Notes: generated from the sequence alone by a model not told the origin. A stretch of DNA of 64,000 bases from Haloglomus halophilum (GCF_024298885.1 NZ_CP101166.1:620001-684000), one strand, 5' to 3'. Positions 8,396 to 17,078 are shown, numbered from the stretch's first letter. Numbers and translations are program-made.

Positions 8396-10228
8396 TCACA
8401 GCGAGGGAACAATCGGAAGCAGGAACTCCCCGACAGGGAAGTACGCGATGGTTGCGAGCAGCACGAGGACCGTTCCCGCCCCCGCGGCGAGGCCGAGGAG
8501 GATCGCGCCGACCGTGTCGTAGCGGTCGGAAGTATCTGGCCGGGTGGCGAGGGTAGCGGCGAGGGCCCACAGGGCGAGCAATGTTGCCATGGAGAGATTG
8601 ACGACCGCGTGTGTCTGCATGGACTCGCCAGCACCCTGGTTTAGAAGCGTGACACCTGCGAGGAACAATTGGCCTCCAATCAGTACTGTTCCCGCGTAGG
8701 TCCAGAGTCCCCACTTCCAGCGGTATTCTATGGCTCGTCTGACGGCTGGAAGACGGGCGACGGCGTAGACAAGAAGCGGATACATCGGGACGAGATAGCG
8801 AACCGTAATTGTGGCGTAGAGGGGTAGGCGTGGGAGATACGCAAGAACCAGTAGCAATGTGTAGGCGCCAACGAAAGCGTCCGACGAAGCCGGCTTCCAG
8901 TTCGATACTGATAGCCGGGAGGCTACGACACCCAGAGTAATCACCACCGGGCTGATGATTGGAACCGATTCGATGACAGATAGGTTGATTCCATCCGTGG
9001 AGGGGAATCCCCCTGGCGTCGCGAGATTGTACTCCGATCGGATGAAGACAGTAAAAACACGCTCTGGTTGCGTGAGGAAGACGGCGGTTCCAATGAGATA
9101 TTGATTGATAATCCGCCAGATAGGCGTCGAACGGAACCACGGTGGGACGAACGAGGCCCCGATTTCGGGATTCGAATCTGGGACAGGTTCTGGAGCTGTA
9201 CCGTAGTCCATCAGGAGACGAGGAGCTCTGATAGGAGAACCAGAAATCGCAATATTCGTCGCGACAAATGGTATGAACGATACGATTATCACGATACCTC
9301 TCAGGCCAACTCCGCGTAGAGTGATTCCACGTAGGGTCGCGATATCAGCAATGAAGACAGCGATCCCCAGAATCACTCCATCGGGTGCGCTGACCCATGC
9401 GGTGAGGCCGACTGGTGCGTAGGCCAGTGCTCGATAGGTGGTGGCCATCTTCTCAGCGTCCTGAACTGTACTCCGCTGGAAGAAGAACAGCGAACAGACA
9501 GCAAGACCCGCCAGAAGCACGTGCCGTTTTGGAATCGGTGCCCAGAAGATAACTGGCGTTCCAATCGAAGCCACGATCCCTGCCGCCACTGCTACTCTCC
9601 GGTCAGCACGGCCAAGGAGCGATCGATATACGCCTGTACCGATGAGTCCAGCGGCGAGGACCGATACCAGTGCGAGAGATATATACGGGAACCAAAGGGT
9701 GTTCAGATTTCCGCCGAGCAGTACCGTCATCGTAAACAGGAGTAAAGAGATACCGAGTCCCCCGAGAGCACCTTCTCGCTCAAAGCCGAATACTGATAAC
9801 CCAATTTCGAAGACCCCGTAGACGGCTAAAGACCAGACGCCAGCGAGGATTACGAATGGGTCGGCAACGGCCGAGACTCCCCGGAGGAGAAGCAGAATTG
9901 GAAGAGCAAGCAAGACGTGGCCGTAGTTCCGGCCGTATGCCTCTCCCCCGGACTGAACCATCCCGGGGGTGTCCAGAGTCTGCCCGTATACGGCCTCGCT
10001 CACTGCGAGTGATCCTTCGCCAACTGCTACCAGAGTGTTAGCGACGGTGTAGTTGTCTGTGATGGCGAATCCTAGCGAGATGAGAGGAGTTCCAATAACG
10101 AACCCGAGGAGGAAGATAGCGAAACCGAACCGATCTTCGAACAGCATCCGATAACCGCCATCCTGGATTCCACGGAGGCGGTCGATACCGATATTCAGTC
10201 TATCGTACTCCAGCGTTTTGTCGGTCAC
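8396..10228 (-). CDS. Multi-pass membrane protein, possibly GT-C-like, linked to pilin genes
   Basis: 610 residues with at least a dozen hydrophobic segments and a soluble N-terminal start (MTDKTLEYDRLNIGIDRL). The region YATITVRYLVPMYPLLVYAVARLPAVRR near residue 480 resembles the late region of archaeal GT-C-type glycosyltransferase membrane proteins, but I see no decisive catalytic motif. The gene overlaps the upstream secreted-protein gene by four bases (ATGA), so the two are translated together. G+C is clearly below that of neighbouring genes (many A/T third positions), suggesting horizontal transfer. A role in pilin or surface glycosylation is inferred from context only. Confidence 0.55.
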   Translation of the reverse strand: MTDKTLEYDRLNIGIDRLRGIQDGGYRMLFEDRFGFAIFLLGFVIGTPLISLGFAITDNYTVANTLVAVGEGSLAVSEAVYGQTLDTPGMVQSGGEAYGRNYGHVLLALPILLLLRGVSAVADPFVILAGVWSLAVYGVFEIGLSVFGFEREGALGGLGISLLLFTMTVLLGGNLNTLWFPYISLALVSVLAAGLIGTGVYRSLLGRADRRVAVAAGIVASIGTPVIFWAPIPKRHVLLAGLAVCSLFFFQRSTVQDAEKMATTYRALAYAPVGLTAWVSAPDGVILGIAVFIADIATLRGITLRGVGLRGIVIIVSFIPFVATNIAISGSPIRAPRLLMDYGTAPEPVPDSNPEIGASFVPPWFRSTPIWRIINQYLIGTAVFLTQPERVFTVFIRSEYNLATPGGFPSTDGINLSVIESVPIISPVVITLGVVASRLSVSNWKPASSDAFVGAYTLLLVLAYLPRLPLYATITVRYLVPMYPLLVYAVARLPAVRRAIEYRWKWGLWTYAGTVLIGGQLFLAGVTLLNQGAGESMQTHAVVNLSMATLLALWALAATLATRPDTSDRYDTVGAILLGLAAGAGTVLVLLATIAYFPVGEFLLPIVPSL

Positions 10229-10719
10229 TCTCGCACCTCTACCACGATCGTCTCTTGGTGAAGTATCTTCTCACCGGCATCAGATCGAAGGAGAACTGTC
10301 AGCGTTCCGTTATACGTCTCTTCGCGAATACGTGACTCTTCGAATTGGCTGGTTTCAAGCGTGAGCGTTTGCGTTCCAGTCCGGGACGCATTCAGGAACA
10401 GAGTGGTCCCCTGGGTATGACCAAGCTCTCGAATCTGGATTTTGTAGACCAGTATCGGTCTGAGAGTCACGTTCTCAACCCTGGCAGTAGCTTCTGGAAC
10501 CTGTAGCTTGTAACCAGCGTCGTCCCCAAGCGACTTCGGGACAATCATGGCGTCCTGCGGCGTTGAGACGATAGTCACGTCTGCGCTCCCCGAGCCAGGG
10601 GGCGGAAGCTCTCCCTGTGATTCTGTTAAGTCGATGCCCTGAACCAGTGGACCGGAGACGGTTGCTACCGAAAAGAATATTCCAATCGCAATGAGCGATG
10701 CAACCCTTCCGTAGTCCAT
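10225..10719 (-). CDS. Secreted or membrane-anchored protein of unknown function
   Basis: 164 residues. One N-terminal hydrophobic helix (VASLIAIGIFFSVATVSGPLV) precedes an extracellular, probably beta-rich domain with Thr-rich strands (TGTQTLTLETSQFEESRIREETYNG). It may be a signal-anchored protein. A TATA-like atttatcg sits about 30 bases upstream of the ATG, so it has its own leaderless promoter after the pilin block. Its four-base overlap with the 610-residue membrane protein suggests the two act together. I do not recognise the family. Confidence 0.6.
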   Translation of the reverse strand: MDYGRVASLIAIGIFFSVATVSGPLVQGIDLTESQGELPPPGSGSADVTIVSTPQDAMIVPKSLGDDAGYKLQVPEATARVENVTLRPILVYKIQIRELGHTQGTTLFLNASRTGTQTLTLETSQFEESRIREETYNGTLTVLLRSDAGEKILHQETIVVEVRE

Positions 10720-10848
10720 CTAGCAACTTAATCGATGACCACCGCGATAAATGCCTCGGGCAGAGAGTGGATAGCCCTGAAACCCGATTATCGGTTTCGC
10801 TATGTAGCTCCGGCTTGACAGAAAATGAAAGTAATCAGATCAGCGGGT

Positions 10849-11319
10849 TTACGCGTCGGGGCCGGTCCACTTGCCGAGCGTGGCCGTGTCGCCGCCGTTC
10901 GAGGACTGCCACGTCATGCGGACGGTCGCACCGTTGAGGCCATCTGCGGTATCCTCCACGATCGTAACGCTGGACCCGGCAGTAACATCATCTGACGACC
11001 CACTCGCGGCCTCCCATGAGGTTGACGATGTGGCCGCTCCGAGGTTACCGTTATTGTAGGACGCGCCCTGGGCAACGATGGTCAACTGCGAAGCCGGGAT
11101 GGAATTACCGCCATCATGCGTGATGGCGAGCTCACCGTTGGAGTCACTGAAGTCGAACGTGAAGCTGGCCGTCGGACTCGTGTTCGAGACCTGGTCGCCC
11201 AGGCCGAGCACGAACGTGCCGATGACGGCCGCGAGGATGACCGTGATGGCGACCATCAGAATGACTCCGATGACCGGTGACACCGCGTCGTCGTCTGTGA
11301 ATAGGTTGTTGAAGTTCAT
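10849..11319 (-). CDS. Type IV pilin (PilA-like, archaeal Pilin_N domain), fourth of array
   Basis: 156 residues. N-terminus [19 protein letters not shown] carries the class III signal cut by the prepilin peptidase PibD next to AVSPVIG, followed by the hydrophobic assembly helix [21 protein letters not shown] and the conserved QVSNTSPTASFTFDF. The middle is variable. The end, [18 protein letters not shown], is nearly the same in all four pilins. It is the last gene of the tandem array in the direction of transcription. Confidence 0.9.
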   Translation of the reverse strand: MNFNNLFTDDDAVSPVIGVILMVAITVILAAVIGTFVLGLGDQVSNTSPTASFTFDFSDSNGELAITHDGGNSIPASQLTIVAQGASYNNGNLGAATSSTSWEAASGSSDDVTAGSSVTIVEDTADGLNGATVRMTWQSSNGGDTATLGKWTGPDA

Positions 11320-11340
11320 GGATTGAATTGGGTGTTCAGT

Positions 11341-11880
11341 TTACGCGTCGGGGCCGGTCCACTTGCCGAGCGTGGCCGTGTCGCCGCCGTTCGAGGACTG
11401 CCATATGACACGGACAGTTGCGCCGGAGAGGTCCAGGTCGCCGCTGGCACCACTCAGCTTGTTGCCACTCCCATCATCGAAATCGTTGAAGTCGATTACG
11501 TCAGAACTCCCTGCGGAGACTGGCCCGGTCGGGTAAAGCGTGCCGTTTTGCGATCCCGGACTGTTGGCACCGCCTTTTCCGAACGCGACTGCAGTGCCAG
11601 TAGGCGCTTCTGCGCCGTTTACACTGGCATTAATCTGCGAGGCCGTAATCTGATCGCCACCATCGTGTGTGACGGTCAGTGCGTCTCCCCGACTTGTAGC
11701 GCCTTCATTTAGGTCGAACGTGAAACTCGCGGTTGGACTCGTGTTCGAGACCTGGTCACCGAGACCAAGCACGAACGTGCCGATGACGGCCGCGAGGATT
11801 ACCGTGATTGCGACCATCAGGATGACTCCGATGACCGGCGACACCGCGTCGTCGTCTGTGAATATGTTTTTGAAATTCAT
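11341..11880 (-). CDS. Type IV pilin (PilA-like), third of array
   Basis: 179 residues. It shares the signal and H-domain ([19 protein letters not shown] plus the 21-residue helix) and the C-terminal [18 protein letters not shown] with its neighbours. The central 110 residues differ (GATSRGDALTVTHDGGDQITASQ...). The last roughly 59 coding bases are identical at DNA level to those of the adjacent pilin at 10849. Spacing to the neighbours is 7 and 21 bases, indicating one transcript. Confidence 0.9.
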   Translation of the reverse strand: MNFKNIFTDDDAVSPVIGVILMVAITVILAAVIGTFVLGLGDQVSNTSPTASFTFDLNEGATSRGDALTVTHDGGDQITASQINASVNGAEAPTGTAVAFGKGGANSPGSQNGTLYPTGPVSAGSSDVIDFNDFDDGSGNKLSGASGDLDLSGATVRVIWQSSNGGDTATLGKWTGPDA

Positions 11881-11887
11881 TGTTCAA

Positions 11888-12424
11888 TTACGCGTTCGGA
11901 CCAGTCCACTTGCCGAGCGTGGCCGTATCGCCGCCGTTCGAGGATGCCCACGTCACTCGAACCGTAGCGCCGTTCAGCTCAACGTCGGAACCAGCACCAG
12001 AACCATCGCCAGTGTACCAGTACGCAGTGCTGCCTGCAGTGATTTCACTGGTGTATCCGGCAGATGAGAAGGTCTCACTGCTGTTGGATCCGGGCAGCCC
12101 AGTTGACGTTGATGGTTCACTCTTGCTGAGGTCTCCATCCACGTCAGAGACAACACTCAGCTGTGTTTGCTCAATTTTGTCCCCTCCGTCGTGAGTGATG
12201 GAGAGAACGTCACCTTCCTGATTACCGTCGCCATCGTAGTCGGCGTTATCATCCAGATCGAAGGTGAAGCTCGCTTGCGGGCTCGTGTTCGAGACCTGAT
12301 CACCGAGGCCGAGCACGAACGTGCCGATGACGGCCGCGAGAATCACCGTGATTGCGACCATCAGAATTACGCCGATGACCGGCGAGACCGCGTCGTCGTC
12401 TGTGAATATGTTTTTGAAATTCAT
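11888..12424 (-). CDS. Type IV pilin (PilA-like), second of array
   Basis: 178 residues. N-terminus as in the other pilins; the variable centre is Asp- and Ser-rich ([36 protein letters not shown]). The C-terminus ends [12 protein letters not shown], with one Asp-to-Asn change. Asn-X-Ser/Thr sequons in the centre could be N-glycosylated. It is 12 bases downstream of the first pilin. Confidence 0.9.
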   Translation of the reverse strand: MNFKNIFTDDDAVSPVIGVILMVAITVILAAVIGTFVLGLGDQVSNTSPQASFTFDLDDNADYDGDGNQEGDVLSITHDGGDKIEQTQLSVVSDVDGDLSKSEPSTSTGLPGSNSSETFSSAGYTSEITAGSTAYWYTGDGSGAGSDVELNGATVRVTWASSNGGDTATLGKWTGPNA

Positions 12425-12436
12425 GATTTTCTTAGT

Positions 12437-12922
12437 TTAGGCGTCCGGACCGGTCCACTTGCCGAGCGTAGACGTGTCGCCGCCGTTCGAGGAGGCCCAG
12501 GTGACGCGAACGGTGTCATCGCTTGCAACTGCGTAATCGAACGAAGTCCCTGCACTGACAGTGTCACCGCTGTTGAAGTCTCCAGAATCTGCTGCAAGGT
12601 CTCGGTCAGTCAGGCCACCGCTAACTCCGATTTGTCCAGCCTCAATCCCATCTCCACCGTCGTGCGTGATAGTGAGGAGGCCCTGATCAGGGTTGGAAGC
12701 TCCGGAGTTTGGACTTTCGCTGAAAGCGTCGGCATTGTGGTTGCTCCCATCGAAGTCGAACGTGAAGCTCGCCTGCGGACTCGTGTTCGAGACCTGATCG
12801 CCCAGACCGAGGACGAACGTACCGATTACGGCTGCGAGAATCACCGTGATTGCGACCATTAGGATAACCCCAATAACCGGTGACACGGCGTCGTCGTCGC
12901 CGAGTAGGTATGTGAATTGCAT
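12437..12922 (-). CDS. Type IV pilin (PilA-like), first of array
   Basis: 161 residues from the ATG at 12922. The frame is open further upstream, but [19 protein letters not shown] is the prepilin signal and must be the start. The H-domain and the C-terminal [18 protein letters not shown] are shared with the other three. Its centre (SNHNADAFSESPNSGASNPDQGL) is unique. A TATA box at 13031-13040 implies a leader of about 85-90 bases for the whole array. Confidence 0.9.
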   Translation of the reverse strand: MQFTYLLGDDDAVSPVIGVILMVAITVILAAVIGTFVLGLGDQVSNTSPQASFTFDFDGSNHNADAFSESPNSGASNPDQGLLTITHDGGDGIEAGQIGVSGGLTDRDLAADSGDFNSGDTVSAGTSFDYAVASDDTVRVTWASSNGGDTSTLGKWTGPDA

Positions 12923-13615
12923 TGTCGTGTGTGTCGCGCCCGGGTCCCGTGGCCGGCGCGGCGGGAAGTGAGCCCGCCCGCCGCCCGCACCGCGTTGCCC
13001 GGGTCGCGTACCCTGAGGCATCCAACGGACGTATATAAAGATACGGGCGGTTTAGTCGCCGCACCAGTCTTTTAACGACGCGTTATCGGGCGGTAGAGCC
13101 GTTCTCACTGATTCGATTCCGCGGCCGGAGTCAACCGGGGATATTTGTATCACATAGGTACAGCGCCCCTCGCGGCCACTGGCGCGGTCTCCAGGCGGTT
13201 GTGTCACCAATCGGCCCTATCGAGCGCCGCTCAACGGCCGATTAACGGCCGGTTTAGCCGGTTTTCCGCTGCGTCGGGCTGACACGGGTATATAAACGCA
13301 CTGGCCAGTTCGAGCGTTGAGTATAAAGGCTGAGGCTATCTGGTGGTTTGACGCGCGGCCCGGATATTGCCGGGTACGATGCGGTGGCGGCGGGTCGGGA
13401 CCCGGGCAGGAACCCCGCCGCCGATCCTCCCCACGGCCGCATCGGGCTCACTGCGACACCGTGGGTAGCTGTCCGGACGCCCCCAGCGGGTATAAACCGC
13501 CCTCACCGTTTGCTGGCCGTGAATATCGTTGCAGAAACGCGAATGATGGAGAGCCCCGGGCAACGGGTCTCGATACCACGTGCGCGAGACCGCGCGGTCG
13601 ACAAGCTAACGCGAA
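12923..13615. other. Non-coding spacer upstream of the pilin array
   Basis: About 690 bases with no supported gene. It contains several TATA-like strings, a palindromic patch cggccgattaacggccg near 13235, and the G+C-rich probable leader of the pilin transcript (12923-13020). The multiplicity of TATA elements suggests a complex regulated promoter region or remnants of lost genes. Confidence 0.5.
13031..13040 (-). promoter_or_regulatory. TATA box of the pilin operon
   Basis: Read on the minus strand this is ctttatatac, a strong archaeal TATA element, about 110 bases upstream of the first pilin ATG. Further TATA-like strings on the same spacer (13289-13297, 13319-13326, 13488-13494) may be additional promoters. 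Confidence 0.55.
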
Positions 13616-13831
13616 TCATCGCACGGTCGCCGCCGAGCCCGCGGAACCGCCCGCGGACCATGAGCACGGCGTACCGACGTGCTCGGTGGCCTCGCGGTCG
13701 GCCTGGTCGAAGCGGGCGGCGCGCCAGCTGGCCGGCAGCGTCCGGGGCTCGCTCTCGGCCCGGAAGTCCGCGTCGTCGGGGAAGTACGTCGCGAGGACGG
13801 CACCGTCGGGTTCGGCGTCGGTCGCCGCCAT
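13616..13831 (-). CDS. Small ORF of unknown function
   Basis: 71 residues from ATG at 13831, beginning AATDAEPDGAVLATYFPDD. Composition is acidic and haloarchaeal in the first two thirds; the last 20 residues (PCSWSAGGSAGSAATV) look out of frame, so the gene may carry a 3' frameshift. It follows two other small ORFs in the same direction. Such clusters are common in haloarchaeal proviruses and integration hotspots. Confidence 0.35.
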   Translation of the reverse strand: MAATDAEPDGAVLATYFPDDADFRAESEPRTLPASWRAARFDQADREATEHVGTPCSWSAGGSAGSAATVR

Positions 13832-13906
13832 CACGCGTCACCTCCGTCGTCGTCGGGCGGCCGGTGGACGCGGTTCCCGCAGGTGCCACGCGACCGCAGG
13901 ACCGTC

Positions 13907-14065
13907 TCACCCTCCTCGGACCCGTCGTCGGGGAAACTCCTGGCACGGCGGGTGGAAGGCGAGCAGGCCACCGGTGGCGGGCTCGGGCCGCCAGTCGCTG
14001 TTGGTGCGGCTACACGCGGGCTTCGGGCCGTCGCTCTCGGAGCGCCGCTGCTGCTCGACGCTCAA
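13907..14065 (-). pseudogene. Small ORF, probably frameshifted
   Basis: A TTG start (14063-14065) overlaps the stop of the zinc-finger ORF (TTGA). The frame reads SVEQQRRSESDGPKPACSRT and continues to PPCQEFP, then turns arginine-rich and stops. In another frame the sequence continues sensibly as FPDDGSEEGETVLRSRG up to a stop at 13832-13834. The acidic, haloarchaeal character switches frame near 13935, which suggests a frameshift in a once-intact gene of about 75 codons. Confidence 0.35.
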
Positions 14066-14193
14066 GGCGCGCACACCTCGCCGTCACCGCGGGCGTAGCA
14101 CTGCAGGTCTCGGTCCTCGATCTCGAACCCACAGAACTCGCAGATGGGGTTGTCGAGGTCCGCGAGGGAGACGCGCGGCTGCGTCTCGCTCAT
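14062..14193 (-). CDS. Small CxxC zinc-finger protein
   Basis: 43 residues, starting MSETQPRVSLADLDNPICEF. Cysteines at 18, 21, 32 and 41 (ICEFCG ... LQCYARGDGEVC) form a plausible single zinc site. Small zinc-finger proteins are abundant in haloarchaea and often regulatory. A TATA-like taattaaag (minus strand, 14258-14266) lies upstream. It heads the small-ORF cluster next to the tRNA-Pro duplication. Confidence 0.55.
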   Translation of the reverse strand: MSETQPRVSLADLDNPICEFCGFEIEDRDLQCYARGDGEVCAP

Positions 14194-14270
14194 GCAGTAC
14201 CACCCGCCGAGCTGGCGAGGGGCGTCGGTAAGTAGAGGGGCAGAACTGCGGCTCTTCCTTTAATTACGGA

Positions 14271-14292
14271 TGGGACCGCCCGGATTTGAACC
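14271..14292 (-). repeat. Duplicated 3' end of tRNA-Pro (attachment-site-like scar)
   Basis: These 22 bases are identical to 14382-14403, which is the discriminator base, 3' acceptor strand and T-arm of the tRNA-Pro gene. The copy lies 111 bases downstream of the gene's 3' end, in the same orientation. Duplication of a tRNA 3' end is the usual footprint of integrase-mediated insertion. Confidence 0.7.
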
Positions 14293-14381
14293 AGAGCGAG
14301 ACTCGCTCCGCTCGTCTCGCAGGGTCCGAATCCGGCGCTCGCCTCGGCGGTCGCTCACATTCGTTCGCGACACGCCAGCAG

Positions 14382-14454
14382 TGGGACCGCCCGGATTTGA
14401 ACCGGGGTCACGGGCACCCAAGGCCCGAAGTATACCATGCTAACCCACGGTCCC
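14382..14454 (-). tRNA. tRNA-Pro, anticodon UGG
   Basis: 73 bases fold as a complete cloverleaf: acceptor GGGACCG/CGGTCCC with discriminator A, D-arm with GGTTAGCATGGT, anticodon stem CGGGC/GCCCG around loop CTTGGGT (anticodon TGG, proline), and T-arm with GGTTCAAATCC. The 3' CCA is not encoded and no intron is present. The 3' end is duplicated downstream. Confidence 0.95.
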
Positions 14455-14505
14455 GCAGGGAACTCTACTGGAAGCCGGTGGGAAAGCGTTTCGCTCCCTC
14501 TCCGC

Positions 14506-16341
14506 TCACACCCCGACCAGAACCGAGATACCGGCCGTCGTCACGATGGCGAGCAGTATCTGCAGCGGCGTGCCAACGCGGAGGTAGTCCGTGAAGCGGT
14601 AGCCGCCGGGACCGTAGACGAACAGGTTGGTCTGGTAGCCGACGGGCGTCATGAACGCCGTCGAGGCGGCGAACGTCACGGCCAGGACGAACGCGTACGC
14701 GGCGCTCGGCTGGATCTGCAGGGCAGCCTCGAACGCGACCGGGATCATCAGCACGACCGCGGCGTTGTTGGAGATGATGTTGGTGAGCGTGGCCGTGACC
14801 ACGTACATCAGTCCCAGGACGGCCACCAGCGGGAGCGACCCGGCGGCCATGACGATACCCTCCGCGATGAAGTCGGCACCGCCGGTCTCCTCCATGGCGA
14901 GCCCGAGCGGGATGACGCCGGCGAGCAGGAAGATGACATCCCACTGGATGTCCTCGTACACCTCCGTCGGCTTCAGGCAGCCCGTCAGCACCATCAGCAG
15001 GGCGCCCGCCAGTGCCGAGACGACGATGGGGAGGATATCGAGCGCGGCGACACCGACGACGGCGGCGACGATGCCGACCGCCACGGGGATGCGGGACTGC
15101 CGGAAGTCCGGGCGCTCGATCTCCTGGGCGATGATGAAGTCCCGACGGTCGGCGAGACGGTCGATGGAGTCGGTGGTGGCCTGGATGAGCAGCGTGTCGC
15201 CCACCTTGAGGCGGGTGCGGTCCATCCGCTGGCGGATGAGTTCCGGGCCACGCCGGAACGCGAGAACGGTCGCGTCGTAGCGCTGGCGGAAGTTGGTCGA
15301 CGCGAGCGTCTCGCCGACCAGGAAGGAGCCGGGCGCGACGACCACCTCGACGAGGTTGTTCGCCTCCTCCTCGGCGGCCTCGAGTTCGGCCTCGTCGACG
15401 GTGCGGGCGACCAGGTCCAGCCCGTCGACGTCCATGATCTCGACCAGGGTGTCCCGGTCGGTCCGGAGCGCGAAGATGTCGCCGGGCTGGATGGTCTTCG
15501 GCCCGAGCGGTTCGAGGAACACCTCGTCGCCGCGGATGAGCTGGACGATGTCGACGTCGAAGTCCGTCTCTACCAGCGCGTCACGGATGGTGTCGCCGAC
15601 GATGGGTGAGTCCTCGCGGACGGTCACCTCCGTCAGGTACTCGCCCATCTCGAACTCCTCGGTCAGGTCCTCGCGGGGTTTGATGCGCTCGGGCGTGAGG
15701 TACTGGCCCAGCGTGAACAGGTAGATGGTGCCCGCGATGCTGACGAGGATGCCGAGCGCGGTGAACTGGAACATCGAGAACGGCGCGTTCGGCACGCCGA
15801 GGTCGGCGGCCACCTCGCTGGCGAGGATGTTGGTCGAGGTCCCGATGAGGGTGAGGGTGCCGCCGAACATCGAGGCGTACGAGAGCGGGAGCAGCAGTTT
15901 CGACGGCGATGTCTTCCCCTCGTGGGCGATGTCGGTCACCATCGGGAGGAGGATGGCGACCGCGGCGGTGTTGTTGATGAACCCGGAGATGGGGCCGACG
16001 GCGCCGATGGTGGCGCCCAGCTGTCGGGTCTCGCTGTCGCCGGTCAGGGCGGACAGCTCCCGACCGAGGATCTGGACCACGCCCGTCCGCTGGACGCCGG
16101 CGCTGAGGATGAACATCGCCAGGACGGTGATGGTCGCGCCGGAGGCGAACCCCGAGATGCCCTGCTGGGGCGAGATACCGGTCAGGTCGAGGGGGCCGGC
16201 CGTCCCGAGCACCATCAGCGAGACCATCACCCCGATGGCCGTGATGTCGATGGGGACCGGCTCCGTCGCGAACAGGACCAGCGCCACGACGATGATGGCG
16301 AACACGGCCAACATCCCGGGCGTGACCGGCGGTAGTGCCAC
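14506..16341 (-). CDS. SLC13-family (DASS) anion transporter with two RCK/TrkA-C domains
   Basis: About 611 residues if translation starts at GTG 16341; GTG 16353 and ATG 16314 are alternatives. N- and C-terminal membrane halves carry the paired family motifs FINNTAAVAILLPMV and IISNNAAVVLMIP, plus GTSTNILAS. Between them are two TrkA-C regulatory domains (about residues 200-380: PIVGDTIRDALVETDFDVDI and SFLVGETLASTNFRQRYDAT). Members carry sulfate, phosphate or dicarboxylates with sodium; the substrate is not evident. The gene lies just upstream of tRNA-Pro on the same strand. Confidence 0.85.
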   Translation of the reverse strand: MALPPVTPGMLAVFAIIVVALVLFATEPVPIDITAIGVMVSLMVLGTAGPLDLTGISPQQGISGFASGATITVLAMFILSAGVQRTGVVQILGRELSALTGDSETRQLGATIGAVGPISGFINNTAAVAILLPMVTDIAHEGKTSPSKLLLPLSYASMFGGTLTLIGTSTNILASEVAADLGVPNAPFSMFQFTALGILVSIAGTIYLFTLGQYLTPERIKPREDLTEEFEMGEYLTEVTVREDSPIVGDTIRDALVETDFDVDIVQLIRGDEVFLEPLGPKTIQPGDIFALRTDRDTLVEIMDVDGLDLVARTVDEAELEAAEEEANNLVEVVVAPGSFLVGETLASTNFRQRYDATVLAFRRGPELIRQRMDRTRLKVGDTLLIQATTDSIDRLADRRDFIIAQEIERPDFRQSRIPVAVGIVAAVVGVAALDILPIVVSALAGALLMVLTGCLKPTEVYEDIQWDVIFLLAGVIPLGLAMEETGGADFIAEGIVMAAGSLPLVAVLGLMYVVTATLTNIISNNAAVVLMIPVAFEAALQIQPSAAYAFVLAVTFAASTAFMTPVGYQTNLFVYGPGGYRFTDYLRVGTPLQILLAIVTTAGISVLVGV

Positions 16342-16391
16342 GCCGTCCGGCACTCGTAGCGGCGAGGAAAAGGTTGCGGCCTCGTCGCGAT

Positions 16392-17078
16392 TCAGACCCC
16401 GAGCGCGTCGGCCAGCCCGTGGAAGTCGTCGACCGTCAGGTCCGGGTCGCCGGCGAACGCGTCCCACGGTTCGCCGCCCCGGGCGACCCGCACGGCCTGC
16501 ATCCCGGCGTTCATCGCGCCGTACACGTCGAAGAACGGGCCACAGACGTGTGCGATGCGGTCGATGGGCGTCCCCGTTCGGGCGGCGGCATGACGGTAGA
16601 TCTCGGCGTCCGGTTTGAACGTCGCCACCTCGTCAGCGCTGATGGTATCCTCGATGACATCGTCGATATCGGCCGCCTCGACCATCGAGTCGAGCATCTC
16701 CGGGTTCCCGTTGGAGACGACGTAGCAGTCGTAGTCGGCGGCGAGGGCGGCGATACCGTCGGCCACGTCGTCGAACACGTCGAGGTCGTGGTACGTCTCG
16801 AGGACGGCCTCGCGCTCGGCGGGCGTGGTCTCGATGCCGTGGGCGGCGAGTGCGTGGGTCAGCGCGGCCCGGTTCAGCGCGTAGAACGGCTGGTAGGCGT
16901 CGATGGCGTTCGCGACCATCGTGTACAGCAACGAGCGCGAGCGCCAGTGGTTCGAGATCGGCTCGGGGTCGGTCACGCCGTCGACGTTCGCGAGCGCCGC
17001 CTCGACGGCGGCCACGTCGACGAGGGTGCCGTACGAGTCGAAGGTCAGCGTCTCCACGCGGTCGGGGTCGAACGACAT
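16392..17078 (-). CDS. HAD hydrolase, haloacid dehalogenase type II-like (copy B)
   Basis: 228 residues from ATG at 17078. The HAD motif I is atypical: TFDSYGTLVD, where the second Asp of DxD is replaced by Ser-Tyr, as in type II dehalogenases. Motif II is YVVSNGN, and motif III includes TFKPDAEIYRHAA. The active-site Asp in FDSYGT forms the ester intermediate. It is a tandem paralogue of the gene at 17129 and lies 50 bases downstream of it. The substrate may be a 2-haloacid or phosphate ester. Confidence 0.85.
   Translation of the reverse strand: MSFDPDRVETLTFDSYGTLVDVAAVEAALANVDGVTDPEPISNHWRSRSLLYTMVANAIDAYQPFYALNRAALTHALAAHGIETTPAEREAVLETYHDLDVFDDVADGIAALAADYDCYVVSNGNPEMLDSMVEAADIDDVIEDTISADEVATFKPDAEIYRHAAARTGTPIDRIAHVCGPFFDVYGAMNAGMQAVRVARGGEPWDAFAGDPDLTVDDFHGLADALGV

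Noticed and set aside
14271..14292. Second tRNA gene
   Set aside because: Only the T-arm and 3' acceptor are present; no D-arm, anticodon stem or 5' acceptor follows, so it is a scar, not a gene.
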